From Metaphire vulgaris (taxonomy: Eukaryota > Annelida > Clitellata > Crassiclitellata > Megascolecidae): 64,000 nt of DNA. The DNA is taken from positions 13,511,013 through 13,575,012 of the forward strand of contig CM030850.1 in the NCBI GenBank assembly GCA_018105865.1, in the 5' to 3' direction. Positions 12,772 to 21,870 of the stretch are shown here, piece by piece; positions within the stretch are counted from its first letter, which is position 1; each line of letters starts with the position of its first letter. The notes under the pieces were generated by a model. That model was not told where the DNA came from. It did not search any database and saw nothing but the letters and a program-made list of their open reading frames with translations. The translations under genes and the position numbers were made by a program.

Positions 12772-15700
12772 TATATATATAGGAAACATATATTGACAGA
12801 TGATATCACAGTATCGTGTTTTGAATTAGTAAGGAAATCTTTGCCGATATATGACATGTAGTTAGGCAATGTTTGCCTTCTGAAGTTCTGACTATGTTTA
12901 GTAGTGTAGTAATATTGTATTGTTTTGTTAGTCTTACCAGTCTTTTCTTGGATGAACAAAACATGAACAGAGCTTGGATTGCTGTCTTGTTTTTCAAGTT
13001 TTTGGATTTAAAAAAAGTTGTGACTTTTCTAAGTGTGTTGCTTATTCTAAATTGTTTTAGGCTTGTCTCCTAACTACCTTGTATTTGGAGCCTGATGGCA
13101 CAAATTTCCTTGAGGTGGAATCATATATCCAAGATCTGGCAGACATTCCACCCGCCGAACCTCACTCTCCCATCACCGTTGACCCTCATCACTACACTGC
13201 AGTGTTCGAAATAGTTGAGATTTTGCGGCCGTCAAAATTCCATCTGAAATCTGGCTGGAAGGACTTGAAACTTCTCGTACTCAACCACCTCGAAAATGCA
13301 GGACACAAGTTTGATCCTGATAAGGACGTTGTGACTCAGGCGATGGAGAAAAATCAACCTATTCGGTCTTCGCCGTGTCTTCGGATAAAACCGGAAAACT
13401 TATCGGTGTCTGTAAACGGCAATGTTGGATCGAGTCATGGAATCTATAAAAGGGACGGCTTCTCGAGTGTTGCCGCTGCGCAGAGCTTGGTCTCGACAAG
13501 CATTGGCAGTGTCAGGCAGATGCCAGTTACTGTTCATTTTGCTTTTTCTCAGAATTCTGCCAACGTGCTAGACGATTTGAAATTGCTAGACGCTGGCAAA
13601 GATGCTGGTGACCAATGGTCATGCAACAGAGATGGACCAACTCCTCCTCATTCAATCTCTCCATCTAGTCAAAAGTTAGTCACTGCAGGAGATGATTCTC
13701 CTGTTGTTACCATTTATCATCGACAGCAGCAGCAACTGCAGGCAGCAGGTGGTTGTTCATGTCCCTCGGACAGTGCCGTCAACTTTTCTCAACTGTCTGG
13801 TCACCAAATGGTGGCTAATAAAATGCAGCTGGGCTTCACGTTGGATGATGTCCAGCAGGTGCTCAGCGCAACGCCGACTTCTTGTGACGGTGGCTCTTCT
13901 GCCGGTGGAGGAGGAGACATTCCGATGGACGAACGGAAGCTGCGCGAGATTACCGCATTCTTGCTCGGCCGACATCCGGATGGGCCGACGGCGGTTACCG
14001 CCAGAATCTGCCCCGCGCCTCTTTTTACCGGCGCCGATGATGGTGCGGCCATGCATGCGTCAACTGCATTTAATGATTTTGTGCTTCGAGCAGCTGATGG
14101 CACAAGGCATCCGTTGGTCGTCACCCTCGATGCGGCAAACTGCGCTTCGTCAGCAGTTCTGTCTTATGTTGGTCCAGAAGACGTGCAGTTCAGCACGGCC
14201 ACCTCGTTCTCTCCGTTGTTTGCCTCTTCGTCTTCTTCAGTTCTGTCATCTGCCGCTTCGCAGAAGGGAGTCCTTGGGCTTGGCAGAGTCGGAGGGCAGT
14301 CGGCAGTGATTGTCCCACCGAGTGCTTTTCCTTCGTCAGCCAACTGCCTGGGAAGCACGATCCTGGTCACCGAGTCCAATCTGCCCTACCTGCAGCAGTT
14401 CTTGCCCAATCTTCAGACTGTCATGCAGTCTGTTCAGAGCCTGGTTCGAGGAGTGCCGTCACAGAGCGTCAGTTCAAAGCCCGACAGCCGTCCGAACAGT
14501 TCCAGAGATGACTGCACGAGATCTTCAGACGTTCTCCATGAGATTCCAGATGCTCGGTCTTTTGGGACAATCTCAACACCAGATCATCGCCCTTGCTTTG
14601 AACACGAAAGTCCGCACAAAAAGTCTCGTACAATGGCCACGAAAGAGATCGGACTTGCCAAAGGTTGTACCGCAGCTTGTGATGTCCCTTTTGACGAGGC
14701 ACGTGATTTACCTGAATACGAGCCATCAAACGATGTGGGAGATACTGGTTTCCTTTCAAAAGAGAAAGGCCGGTTGAGTTCTAAAGATGGAACGGATGTC
14801 GACAAGTTCTACTGTCGTTTCTGCCGGCGAGGATTTTCCACGATTGCTCAGCGATGGCGGCACACAGAGTGGCTGTGTCCGAAGAGGAAAGCGGCGCAGT
14901 CGGCGTTGCTGACCGGCTCGTTTTTAAAGTGCGATCCCTGTGGGAAAACGTTTGTCTCAAAATCTGGTCATACCACACATATGTTGCGCGTTCATTTCGA
15001 GCAGAAAGCTCCTGACGCAGCGCCAGACGTAGAAGCGTTGGCAGCTGATGTAAAATCATTCGACGACGTTACCTTACGAGATTGTTTTGTGAAGGTTGTT
15101 CAAATGGACAAAGGTTCCGAGGGAAGTTCTGATGAGGGAGTTGAGTTGGCGAAATTTGAATGGCCAAAAAAGGCAGTGTATGTAAAAGAAAATGGTGGTC
15201 ATAGCGAAGAGGCTTGCATGTGCGATCGGTGCGGGGAAATACTTTCAGGTTACGATAAGCTGAGCGTGCATAAGGCGCACTGTTACATAAATCTTTCTCT
15301 TGAGGCGAATCTATTGTCGGAGAGACTCTCGACTGAGAAAAGCCCATTTAAGCAACTCGGTTCCTTTTCCATTCTGACTGTCAACAATGCTGGACAGATT
15401 GTATCGTGTAATACGAATTCAAGCGAAAACGGCACCGTTTACAGTCGGCTGTTGCCGCACGTTGCGCTTGCCAATCGCAGCGCTTACCTTGTCCAGAATC
15501 CTGGCCAGCTGAGTGCACCGACATTGCCAGAGTCGGCCGCTGTTGTCAAACAAGGTGCTGTGCTTGAGATGCTTAGATTGGCCGATCATTTTCTCAAACA
15601 CGGCCAGCTTGGGACGACTGGCTTCTCGGCTGCTGAGGTTTCAGAACATGCTTCAGAAGCTCTGTCGCGGCCAAAATTTGGACTTGGCTCTGAAGGCATA

Positions 15701-18584
15701 AATACGATTTCGAGATCTCGTTCTGTTGCTCCTGTTGTTGTCAGTCCGCCAAAATCAAACCGCCTGTCAACTGAAGTTAGCCGTATGCCTCCATCATTCG
15801 GGGCATGTTCTCCTCCGTCGGGTAAGCGAGTTGTTGTCGGTTAAGGCTGTGGGTCGTGGTCTTTGCGAACGCCTACCTGGCTCCGAGGTCTGTTGGCCAA
15901 AGTCGGAACCAGGAAAGTCCAACGATGGAACGAGTTTTCAGTCAAACGTTAAACCAGACTTGGCTGCTGATGAACAAGTTGCAATAGGAAAAGAAATTGT
16001 GTACGAAGGAACAAAGATGCGCGAGTATGTCGAGTATCAGTGCGAGACGTGCTTGCTTACTTTCAACGAAAGCTCTTCAGCCAATGCACATATCGAGGGT
16101 AGTGACCACGGCAACTCGAGCGTGGCCAGTTATCGCGTGTACGTTTGTACGAACTGCAGCATCAAATATTGTGACAAGCAGGTAATGCGTAATCACATTC
16201 TGTACATGTGCACTGGATGTGATTTGGGTACTGTGGTCACTGCTAACCAGAGACAGCTGCACAAATGTAACCTATGTACTAAGGCTTTCATTTCTGGCGA
16301 CTTCCTTAAAGTCCATCTCAGTTTGAAGCATGGAGTGAAAAATAAGGTGGTGCTGCCCAGTCGGGAGTGGTTGTCTAATAAAATAACGTTTCCCGAAGAT
16401 ATTTTGACAATGCCAGCAAAGGAGCTGCAATCGTCAGATGCAAAATCGACATGCACCGCGACAGATGTTGTCTTTCAGAAACCGCCGTGGTCTGACGATA
16501 CATTGGCTGTGACGGCAGCAATTGGCGCACCTCAGCCGTATAGATTCACGACTCCCAGTGCTGTTTCTGTACCGACCTTGGAACAGTTGACCAGCGGATA
16601 TGGTAAAATATCAAGTGACGAGAAAGACAATGGAAAATGTACTGATATTGCGTCATTGGGTGGGGCTGCCAGCACGCTTGGTTCTCGTGACGGCAGCACA
16701 CCCGACATCCTCGCGTCAATTCCTGAACACGGCAACACTCGGAAGCAGATGGCAGCAATCACTTTGACTGACGGCAGGCAGGTGGTTGGAGCTGGAGCGT
16801 GCTTGAGGCAGCGCTCGTCCAAGGCAAAGGGAATTCTGTACAAGAACGTCTTTATGCAGTGTGAGGGCACCTACTACTGCTCTGTCTGTAAGGCCGACCT
16901 GAGCACCCGTGAGTCGAAGAAGAACCATCGCCGGATGCCGTGCGGAGACCCGAGGACCATCACCTACTCGCGCAAGTACAGCTACCTTTGTCCGTACTGC
17001 ATAGAGCCGTTTCCTTCGCAGAAGACCTGCCGTCAGCACCAGGTGTCGGAGTGTCTGCCGCTCTTTGGCGTCAGCACCGAGGAGCTCACCGTCAAGGAAC
17101 TTGTTTGTCCTCTCTGTCCGAAAAAATACTTCAATTTGATTCCGCTCAAAGGTCACATGACTCAAGCACACAAGCTCCCGAAAGTCGAGACAAGGGAAAT
17201 TCTCCTCCGACTGGGATACATGGATCCTAGCGTCGCAGCAGACGGTCAGGGAAAGGAATCCTTGACCGACGGTTTTGTCCTTACAGAGGGAATAGTGAAA
17301 CAGCGTGGCCTATCTTCGGGTGACTACACGTCAGGTGACCACACCAGCTCCACTAAGGTCGATGTTGTTCGGCGATCAATGCGTTTCGATTTAGAAAACG
17401 ACGTAGATGTTTCGTCGGACTGTTTAGTTCAAGGTCAGGACATCATCATCCAGGACAGTCATGAGCAATGTCCCGAAATGGAAGTGATTTACGACACGGT
17501 GATATTCACAGAGGAAGACAGACAGCTAAACGGCGATGATGTTGATCTCACAGTGACCGGGGAAATGGAGACCGACTCTGTGATACTTGAAACAGCGGAG
17601 ACTTGTCTCGAAAGTTTCAATGAGCCCGATAAAAATTTGTCTCTTGGTACGGATCGGCATCTGGTGGACAACTGTCAGAAAATGGCCGTGCGGAGTTTCT
17701 CGCAGGAATTGGCTGCTGATAGCACCATCTCGTCCGAACAGAGACGAAGGAGACCGAGACAGGCAAACGAGTTCTTTGTCATGATGTTTCGCAATTACCC
17801 GATCTTGGCCAAGGGTGTATCGATATGTGCCGGTTGCCAGACTCAGATGCCGTCCAACAGCGAGGTCGAGAACCACCTGAGTCTGGCGGCGTGCACCGGA
17901 GCCGATGGCCGGCCGGCCGACATCAGGCGCTCCACCATATTCAAATGCACCCACTGCGACGAGACTTTCTGGAAGGCTAAAACGTGTCGTCAGCACCAAC
18001 TCGACACATGCCTGCCGCTTAACGGCGTCGAAGTTGACAATCTAGTGCAGCCGTCGGTCGCGTGTCCTCTTTGCTCCGCCAAATCCTACAATCGTTCGGG
18101 GCTCATGTCGCACATGAAGTACAAGCATGGCATGGACACGAAGGGGGTGCGCGACATCATGGAGCGGTACGGAATCCGTAAAAAGACTGCCGAATTGGTT
18201 GCACCGACGCTTTCAGCGTCAGAGAATAGCGTCGTGGGAAACGGCAACTTGGCCTTGACGAGCGTTGGCAGCATTGACGTCATTCGGGACCAGCGAAGTA
18301 ACGGCAGCTTTCAGAAATCCATGAATTGCTTTGATCTCGAAGGTGGCAAAATTCCATCTACACTTGAAAATAATACTAACAGCTCAAGTCATCATTCGAA
18401 TTCTGAAAATCCTCTGTCATCCTCAGTTGTTGTTGGGTCTTGCTCTTCTCAGTTCAGTACGGAGAATGGTGCCAGTGGGGACCCGTGTGAAGCGCAAGGG
18501 TTGTACTTGAGCATTGGCTCCTCATTGGGTGAAGATAAAGATCCTTCTACAATGGTGGGAATGTTGTTCAGCTCCATTACTTGA
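2293..18584 (+). CDS. C2H2 zinc-finger protein of the ZNF292/RLF/ZNF654 family, nine coding exons (full span)
   Basis: Exons are 2293-2415, 5687-5835, 7303-7523, 9300-9505, 9953-10096, 11311-11451, 11790-11978, 13061-15821 and 15913-18584. All junctions are GT-AG and phase-consistent, giving about 2,200 residues. The first ~470 residues follow the helical N-terminus of ZNF292/RLF almost segment by segment, for example LRPHYDVLSPEADAL against the KARPYL(T)SECENVAL region, DKDR after a W-x-x-P-x-L stretch, and LLEFW followed by the I-I-I-F-L helix. This is the diagnostic part, because fingers alone would not identify the family. The C-terminal 1,300 residues hold at least 12 C2H2 or C2HC fingers, partly as three repeats of a three-finger module, with acidic and Ser-rich linkers. 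Vertebrate relatives are nuclear transcriptional or chromatin regulators; the target of this protein is unknown. Uncertain points are the exon 8/9 junction and which vertebrate paralogue is closest. Confidence 0.85.
2858..3440 (-). mobile_element. L2/CR1-type retrotransposon 3' fragment (intron 1 of the zinc-finger gene)
   Basis: On the minus strand the frame reads LPGYCNSLYLGLPKSLLSSL, then AARLVAKAPRYSS and NTLHWLPISDRIKFK, the classic C-terminal end of L2/CR1 reverse transcriptase ORFs. It then runs into a GCTATAC-type tail and a (TACATTACATT) microsatellite at about 2858-2875, which is the element's 3' end. It is the inverted counterpart of the fragment at 55.6-56.05 kb. Confidence 0.8.
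3878..4554. repeat. Two tandem diverged ~365-bp units
   Basis: Unit 1 (about 3878-4180) and unit 2 (about 4231-4554) share long near-identical blocks, including ATATGGTCCGATCTTCAAAA, GGTCCGATTTTGGGGTGTAG and GCAAACCGCATCTTTCTAGC. The shift is 364-374 bp with small indels. There is no sustained ORF. It lies in intron 1 of the zinc-finger gene; the rest of that intron (4560-5686) is plain AT-rich sequence. Confidence 0.8.
5687..5835 (+). CDS. Zinc-finger gene exon 2
   Basis: Begins after ...TTTTGTAG with KLVECLTYE and runs to GHYLF plus two bases (AT) before donor GTTAGT. It encodes the second helical segment (LTSALCYYIDLRPHY). The phase 2 end combines with the G of exon 3 to give Met. Confidence 0.75.
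6226..6345 (-). mobile_element. Degenerate tRNA-derived SINE remnant
   Basis: Read on the minus strand there is an A-box-like TAGCAATTGTGGTTAAACAG and, about 35 bases later, a B-box-like GGGTTCTAAACCTC. Both are degenerate. It lies in intron 2 (5836-7302), which otherwise shows only AT-rich sequence. Confidence 0.4.
7303..7523 (+). CDS. Zinc-finger gene exon 3
   Basis: The acceptor is TTATTCTGATAG. It encodes ECSRLVLGIEF, DDTFKCAFKSAISDMY and WSHPTLVAMMKGEDVDKDR, then one base before donor GTAACG. The W-x-x-P-x-L...DKD pattern matches the corresponding part of ZNF292, which argues against the shorter exon ending at the earlier GTAAAC. Confidence 0.7.
7620..7926 (+). mobile_element. 5'-truncated non-LTR retrotransposon, family A copy 1
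   Basis: A 69-codon frame contains LLSTIRKRKLQFFGHIMRKK and GKRSRGRQRMTY, the usual C-terminal end after a retrotransposon reverse transcriptase, and the copy ends in GAAGAAG. It is nearly identical to 19167-19465, so both are recent copies. Confidence 0.75.
7957..8100 (+). mobile_element. tRNA-derived SINE
   Basis: The head has an A box (TGGCTCAGATGGTAGAGCA) and a perfect B box (GGTTCGATTCCCG) at tRNA spacing, so a Pol III promoter is likely. The body continues past the tRNA-like part and ends in GGTGCTATATAAAT. The same 3' ending occurs on the local L2 fragment at 56015-56028, pointing to L2 as its mobilising partner. It is not a functional tRNA gene, because the anticodon arm and acceptor stem do not fold properly. 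Confidence 0.8.
8340..8740 (-). mobile_element. Non-LTR retrotransposon fragment with ATG-triplet tail
   Basis: The minus strand shows a broken frame with AREITNEEVLKKIGEKRQLL, a GHIMR motif and AEDRTKWKQLDPTFRYEDL, running into a short (ATG)n tail at about 8353-8365. It contains several stops and frameshifts and lies in intron 3 of the zinc-finger gene. Confidence 0.6.
8799..8836. repeat. Perfect palindrome
   Basis: TTTTGCAAAGTGTTA and TAACACTTTGCAAAA are separated by only two bases, forming a 15-bp-arm inverted repeat. It would extrude as a cruciform or fold as a hairpin in intron 3 RNA. It has no association with an identifiable element. Confidence 0.8.
9300..9505 (+). CDS. Zinc-finger gene exon 4
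   Basis: After acceptor ...ATCTTTAG the exon completes the split codon (G|CG, Ala) and encodes LTYIRSGEYPELFRLR, CENFALNLIGWCVQ and HKLGRNEQLHSQ before donor GTGAAA. It is more GC-rich than the flanking introns. Family alignment: the I-K-x-L...A-L-x-L-A-x-L-C repeat of ZNF292. Confidence 0.75.
9953..10096 (+). CDS. Zinc-finger gene exon 5
   Basis: Acceptor TTTTAATTGCAG, then 48 codons from CCQLSCCTAKEIL to NWIKPGDFCCTK, donor GTTCTA, phase 0 at both ends. GDFCCTK-ELLEFW across the junction to exon 6 matches the G-D-M-Y-C-A-W-E-L-x-x-F-W segment of ZNF292, fixing this donor rather than the GTACAA eight bases earlier. Confidence 0.8.
11028..11202. mobile_element. hAT-type MITE in intron 5 (G-rich, TSD GTTATGTG)
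   Basis: Inverted ends CAGGGTGCGATTTGT and ACAAATCGCACCCTG are perfect, and GTTATGTG is duplicated on both sides (11020-11027 and 11203-11210). An 8-bp duplication with CAG-type ends is the hAT signature. The interior is a minisatellite of GGGGGATGTAGCAGT-like units on one strand. Confidence 0.9.
11311..11451 (+). CDS. Zinc-finger gene exon 6
   Basis: Acceptor GTGTTTTTAG, 47 codons from ELLEFWLTIEHQ to IIIFLEVMVEL, donor GTACAG, phase 0 both ends. Its C-terminal hydrophobic helix matches the H-I-F-F-L-I-K-V segment of ZNF292. The intron after it (11452-11789) shows nothing recognisable. Confidence 0.8.
11790..11978 (+). CDS. Zinc-finger gene exon 7
   Basis: Acceptor TTTCTGTTTTCAG, 63 codons from FESKFIQFCTLLAL to GHPQMHL, donor GTGAGC. 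Joining in phase 0 to exon 8 gives HPQMHL-ACLLTTLYLEP, which matches R-A-C-Q-L-S-E-F-L-I-E-P in ZNF292 and supports this donor over the alternative CAG|GTCATC. Confidence 0.8.
12019..12188. mobile_element. hAT-type MITE in intron 7 (G-rich, TSD GTTCCTAC)
   Basis: A second copy of the family at 11028. The ends are CAGTTTGCGATTTGT and ACAAATCGCGCCCTG, with an exact 8-bp duplication GTTCCTAC at 12011-12018 and 12189-12196 and the same GGGGGATGTAG internal minisatellite. Its left end begins only 41 bp after the exon 7 donor. Confidence 0.9.
12484..12782. repeat. AT and ATA microsatellites with an L2-type tail
   Basis: Long (TA)n runs lie at 12499-12584, an ATGCGCTATATAAATTGGC motif at 12650 is followed by (ATA)n at 12675-12722, then a second (AT)n run. 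The GCGCTATATAAAT followed by a triplet run looks like the 3' end of an L2/CR1 or SINE insertion. Confidence 0.75.
13061..15821 (+). CDS. Zinc-finger gene exon 8 (end of helical domain, disordered region, first fingers)
   Basis: Acceptor ATTGTTTTAG, phase 0. The first ~90 codons finish the helical N-terminus (VFEIVEILRPSKFHL, DLKLLVLNHLENAG). Then come about 480 codons of low-complexity Ser/Ala/Gly-rich sequence without recognised domains, then fingers: YCRFCRRGFSTIAQRWRHTE followed by a Cys, a canonical C2H2 (KCDPCGKTFVSKSGHTTHML then RVH), and CDRCGEILSGYDKLSVH with a final Cys. The frame closes at a TAA at 15842, so the exon must end before it. GTAAGC at 15822 is the best donor and leaves phase 1. 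Confidence 0.8.
15822..15912 (+). other. Short intron or frameshift between exons 8 and 9
   Basis: The two long finger-encoding frames overlap in different phases here. GTAAGC at 15822 and ACCAG at 15908-15912 bound a 91-bp intron that keeps the frame. However, the interval is coding-like in the downstream frame (VGRGLCERLPGSEVCW) and lacks a pyrimidine tract. A one-base indel in the assembly or a disabling mutation is an alternative. The better-looking acceptor TTTTCAG (15941) is in the wrong phase for this donor. Confidence 0.45.
15913..18584 (+). CDS. Zinc-finger gene exon 9 (tandem three-finger modules, C-terminus)
   Basis: It encodes nine or more fingers in three modules of three: starting near YQCETCLLTF (16035), YYCSVCKADL (16871) and SICAGCQTQM (17820). 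In each module finger 2 ends with His and Cys (C2HC) and finger 3 is a normal C2H2 starting with C-x-LC. Modules 2 and 3 are clearly duplicated: KTCRQHQVSECLPLFGV against KTCRQHQLDTCLPLNGV. A long acidic linker separates modules 2 and 3. After the last finger comes a Ser/Asn-rich tail ending MLFSSIT-stop. The length and finger spacing are typical of a large single-exon finger block. No signs of decay. Confidence 0.85.
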
Positions 18585-19088
18585 TAGGACCCTATGTGTT
18601 CAAGACATTGAAAGACACGAACGACTCCAGAAATTCTGGTTGGTGGATGTAGGACGTGGCTGGTCACTAATTGCTGTTGTTGTCTTTAGCACAGTACTGA
18701 GAGATTGACATTTCTGTTTCGAGGAATGCACTTCGGCGCGTGCGTGCGTCATCTGTGCTGTGCGCGTGTTTGTTCTCTGTCGAAGATTACTTCTGCTTAG
18801 AATTGAATTGGCAGCACGCGAAGTCTGTGTACGCCGAACGTTTTTCGTGATTTGCTTTGATCGTGGAAGGTCTAATTTGACATCTGCACTGCACAAGACG
18901 TGACAAAGATCTGCTGTGAATGCAAAGTCCTTTGGAACTAGCTTTGGCAAATGAACATGTCACCGCTTAGTGTCGTATAAATCGATAACCGTGAAACAGC
19001 ATGGGGTTTACGTGTTTAGAATTAAAATTTCCGTGTCAATTCTAGTGGAAATGCATCCAGTACAGATGATTCTTTCTAAAGTCATGAA

Positions 19089-19470
19089 GAAAAAGCTTGA
19101 AGCTGCAGAAATGTGGTTCTTAAGAAAATTTTGAAAATATCTTGGACTGAAAAGAAAACGAATGAATTAGTACTCGAAATGGCAGGCACACAAAGAAAAT
19201 TGCTATCTACAATACGTAAAAGACAACTTCAATTTTTTGGACATATAATGAGGAAGAAAGGTATAGAAAACCTGGTAACTACTGGAAAAGTCGAAGGCAA
19301 AAGATCAAGAGGAAGACAAAGAATGACGTATATCAGCAGTTACTGACTGATGTAAAGGGGATAACCACAGAATTAGAACTCATACAAGCAACACACAACA
19401 GAGAGAAATTGGAGTCCATAGTCGTCAACGTAGAAATACACGACACCTGAAGAAGAAGAAGAAGAAGAAG
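19089..19470 (+). mobile_element. 5'-truncated non-LTR retrotransposon, family A copy 2 with (GAA)n tail
   Basis: Contains ILKISWTEKKTNELVLEMAG, QLQFFGHIMRKKGIEN and GKRSRGRQRMTY, and ends in an eight-unit GAA run. The shared 300 bp differ from 7634-7925 at only about a dozen positions by eye. One base missing relative to that copy shifts the last part of the frame. Confidence 0.8.
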
Positions 19471-20072
19471 ACAGGTGATTCAGATGATAAAAATAGCAAA
19501 TGGTTTGTGGGTTGTCACTTAAGAGGTCATTTGCCTACGTTATTTGCTTGCTTCTGCGAACTTTTGCAGCCTATTTTCACTGTGCCATTCTCAGGGCAGT
19601 ATAGCTATATAGCTTCAAAACTTTCGGGCCTTGTGCGCCGAACAATTGTCCCGCTCTGTGTTTACTACCTTATGCTGATGGGGTATTCCAAATAAACGGC
19701 TGCCTGTCAGACCAGTACTTACATTTAAAGCAGCATCTGTATGAGAAATTTCTGGCCTTTCCATGTCGTTGCACTCATGTCAACACACCAAACAGTTGCT
19801 TTTTATATTAGAATTTTTATGTTATTGCCGATATTAATTTTACCAATACTGTAGTGTTCTTGTGATGTTTCAGTTTGTCTAATACGAGTGGTTGTCCTGT
19901 TTCTGTGCTTCAATTTGTACAGTTTATCATTTTTCTATGCTGGATCTATTTGAATCGGTGCTTTCAAAGTTCTATGAATTAGAAGAGCTTTTTAAAAAAT
20001 ATATAAATTTGAGACATTTTGCAGCAGGGATTTTTGAATTAAAACCACCTCCATTATTGAATTTTGCGCATA

Positions 20073-20247
20073 CTGTAGAACTTTGTTATAACGGACTCAG
20101 TTATAACGTATCCGTGGTTAAAATGTACTGTGATGATTGTCCTGTGTGATGTGCTACTATATTGGATGGTATTAGATCTAACATACCACGGATATAATGT
20201 ACTCAATTTTACAGACCCGCTAATTACGTTATAACAAAGTTCTACTG
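20073..20247. mobile_element. TA-flanked MITE (Tc1/mariner/pogo-like)
   Basis: Terminal inverted repeats read CTGTAGAACTTTGTTATAAC on the left and, inverted on the right, CAGTAGAACTTTGTTATAAC. Each end is bordered by TA (20071-20072 and 20248-20249), the target duplication of the Tc1/mariner/pogo group. The 175-bp interior has no ORF. Confidence 0.8.
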
Positions 20248-20814
20248 TAATAATTATAGATTGCTGAATGAAGAAGTTTATAATGCAGTTGCCTATACCT
20301 GTCTAGTGTCTATTGCTGATAGTTTTGGATTTTCATATCTTGGCAGCACCTAGAAAGATATTTCTTGCATATCTGTATCACATCATCTTGAAGTCGATTC
20401 TAATAGTGATACACTGTAAGCACCTTTACTTTTAATTACTTTTGTAATTTGGTTTTGCTATTGGTCAGGTGGTTGGTTATGCATGCTTGTACAGTATATG
20501 TGATTAACTGAGTAATGCTTGCAACCATTAGAAATTCATGAAGTCATGGAGGCAGTGAATTCTGTTGATTTTTGCTGTTTGCCAGCAATTTCACCAAATT
20601 TTGTGAAATGGGCTTGACATATCTAAAACTTACGAATCAAATGGTGATAAGACAGTGCTGTGTGTCAAAGTGACAATATTTTTGTACTTGATGCAGAATA
20701 TTTTGTGAAAAATTCAGCCAGATTCCTTCAAAAAAATCCTAGAAAACAGACATTGTCTATTCTGGACTAAAGACATAATCTGAACTCTTACATGATTGCA
20801 CTTTCTGGGAGCTT

Positions 20815-21870
20815 ACAGTTGCACAATGTCACAGAATTTTATTTATGACTGCATTGGATGAAAGTTCATCTTTATTATAACACACTTTCAGCAACAAACT
20901 CTGCAATATGATAGCAATGGGTTTTTCAGTAAATTTCACGTGTTGCATATTATTTTCACTCAAAGAAGTTGATTTGAACATTTTTTGTTTGTTTGTATGT
21001 GTGTTACCTTCTACCGTTGTTGCTTCTCATTTGGTAATTTGAGATCTCAATTTTGTTTATGTTGATCAGTGTCAAGATGTTGCTGAGTGCCTTGCATCTA
21101 CAATTTTATTGGGTTGGTCAAAATGATAACATTCCTGAGACTTTGCTTTGGTTTTTCAGTCTTTTGAGTGGTGTTTTTACCACTCGGCTCTTTTTCATTA
21201 TACATATAATTAGTAAAGAAAGTAATTCAGGTTTCCTACATGAATTTGTTTTAGATGCACTTTTGTGTTTTTTTGTTTCTCAAGCATTTAGGAGACTTAA
21301 TTGGGGTATATCTTATTATAGATAATCAAGTTTGATATTGGTTTCTAATCTCAATTATTTCCTGCGATCTCCGTGTGATATTTAGGAAATTCAGAATTGC
21401 ATAGCATCATTGACAGGCCTGTCATTTTATATGCAAATATGAAATATAGCCATGGCAGACTGTGCACTTAGAAGCCAGGGGCCACAATGTCACAGAATTT
21501 TATTTATGACTGCATTGGATGAAAGTTCATCTTCTTATAACACACTTTCAGCAACAAACCCTGCAATATGATAGCAATGGGTTTTTCAGTAAATTTCACG
21601 TGTTGCATATTATTTTCACTCAAAGAAGTTCATTGAACATTTTTTATTTGTTTGACATTTTTGTTGCTTCTCTTATCAACTTCTGGAGGATAAATTAATT
21701 GAAAGATCTTTTGAGTGGTGTTTTTACCAGCACCAAAAACGTGATGACCATGGATTTGTTTTAGACGCACTTTTGTGTTTTTTTTTTGCTGGGGTATATC
21801 TTATTATAGATAATAAGTTTTTTTGAGAGCATCAGATAAAAACTGCATCATTGACAGGCCTGTCTTTATA
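20815..21870. repeat. Local direct duplication, ~661-bp shift
   Basis: A block beginning CACAATGTCACAGAATTTTA occurs at 20823 and 21484 and stays near-identical for about 150 bp. Later shared blocks (TTTTGAGTGGTGTTTTTACC, GGGGTATATCTTATTATAGA, GCATCATTGACAGGCCTGTC) follow in the same order, with deletions in the second copy. Confidence 0.8.

Noticed and set aside
13692..14309. 205-codon ORF overlapping the zinc-finger exon
   Set aside because: It is an alternative-frame shadow of exon 8, which has family matches and the conserved frame; the same applies to the minus-strand ORFs over both finger exons.
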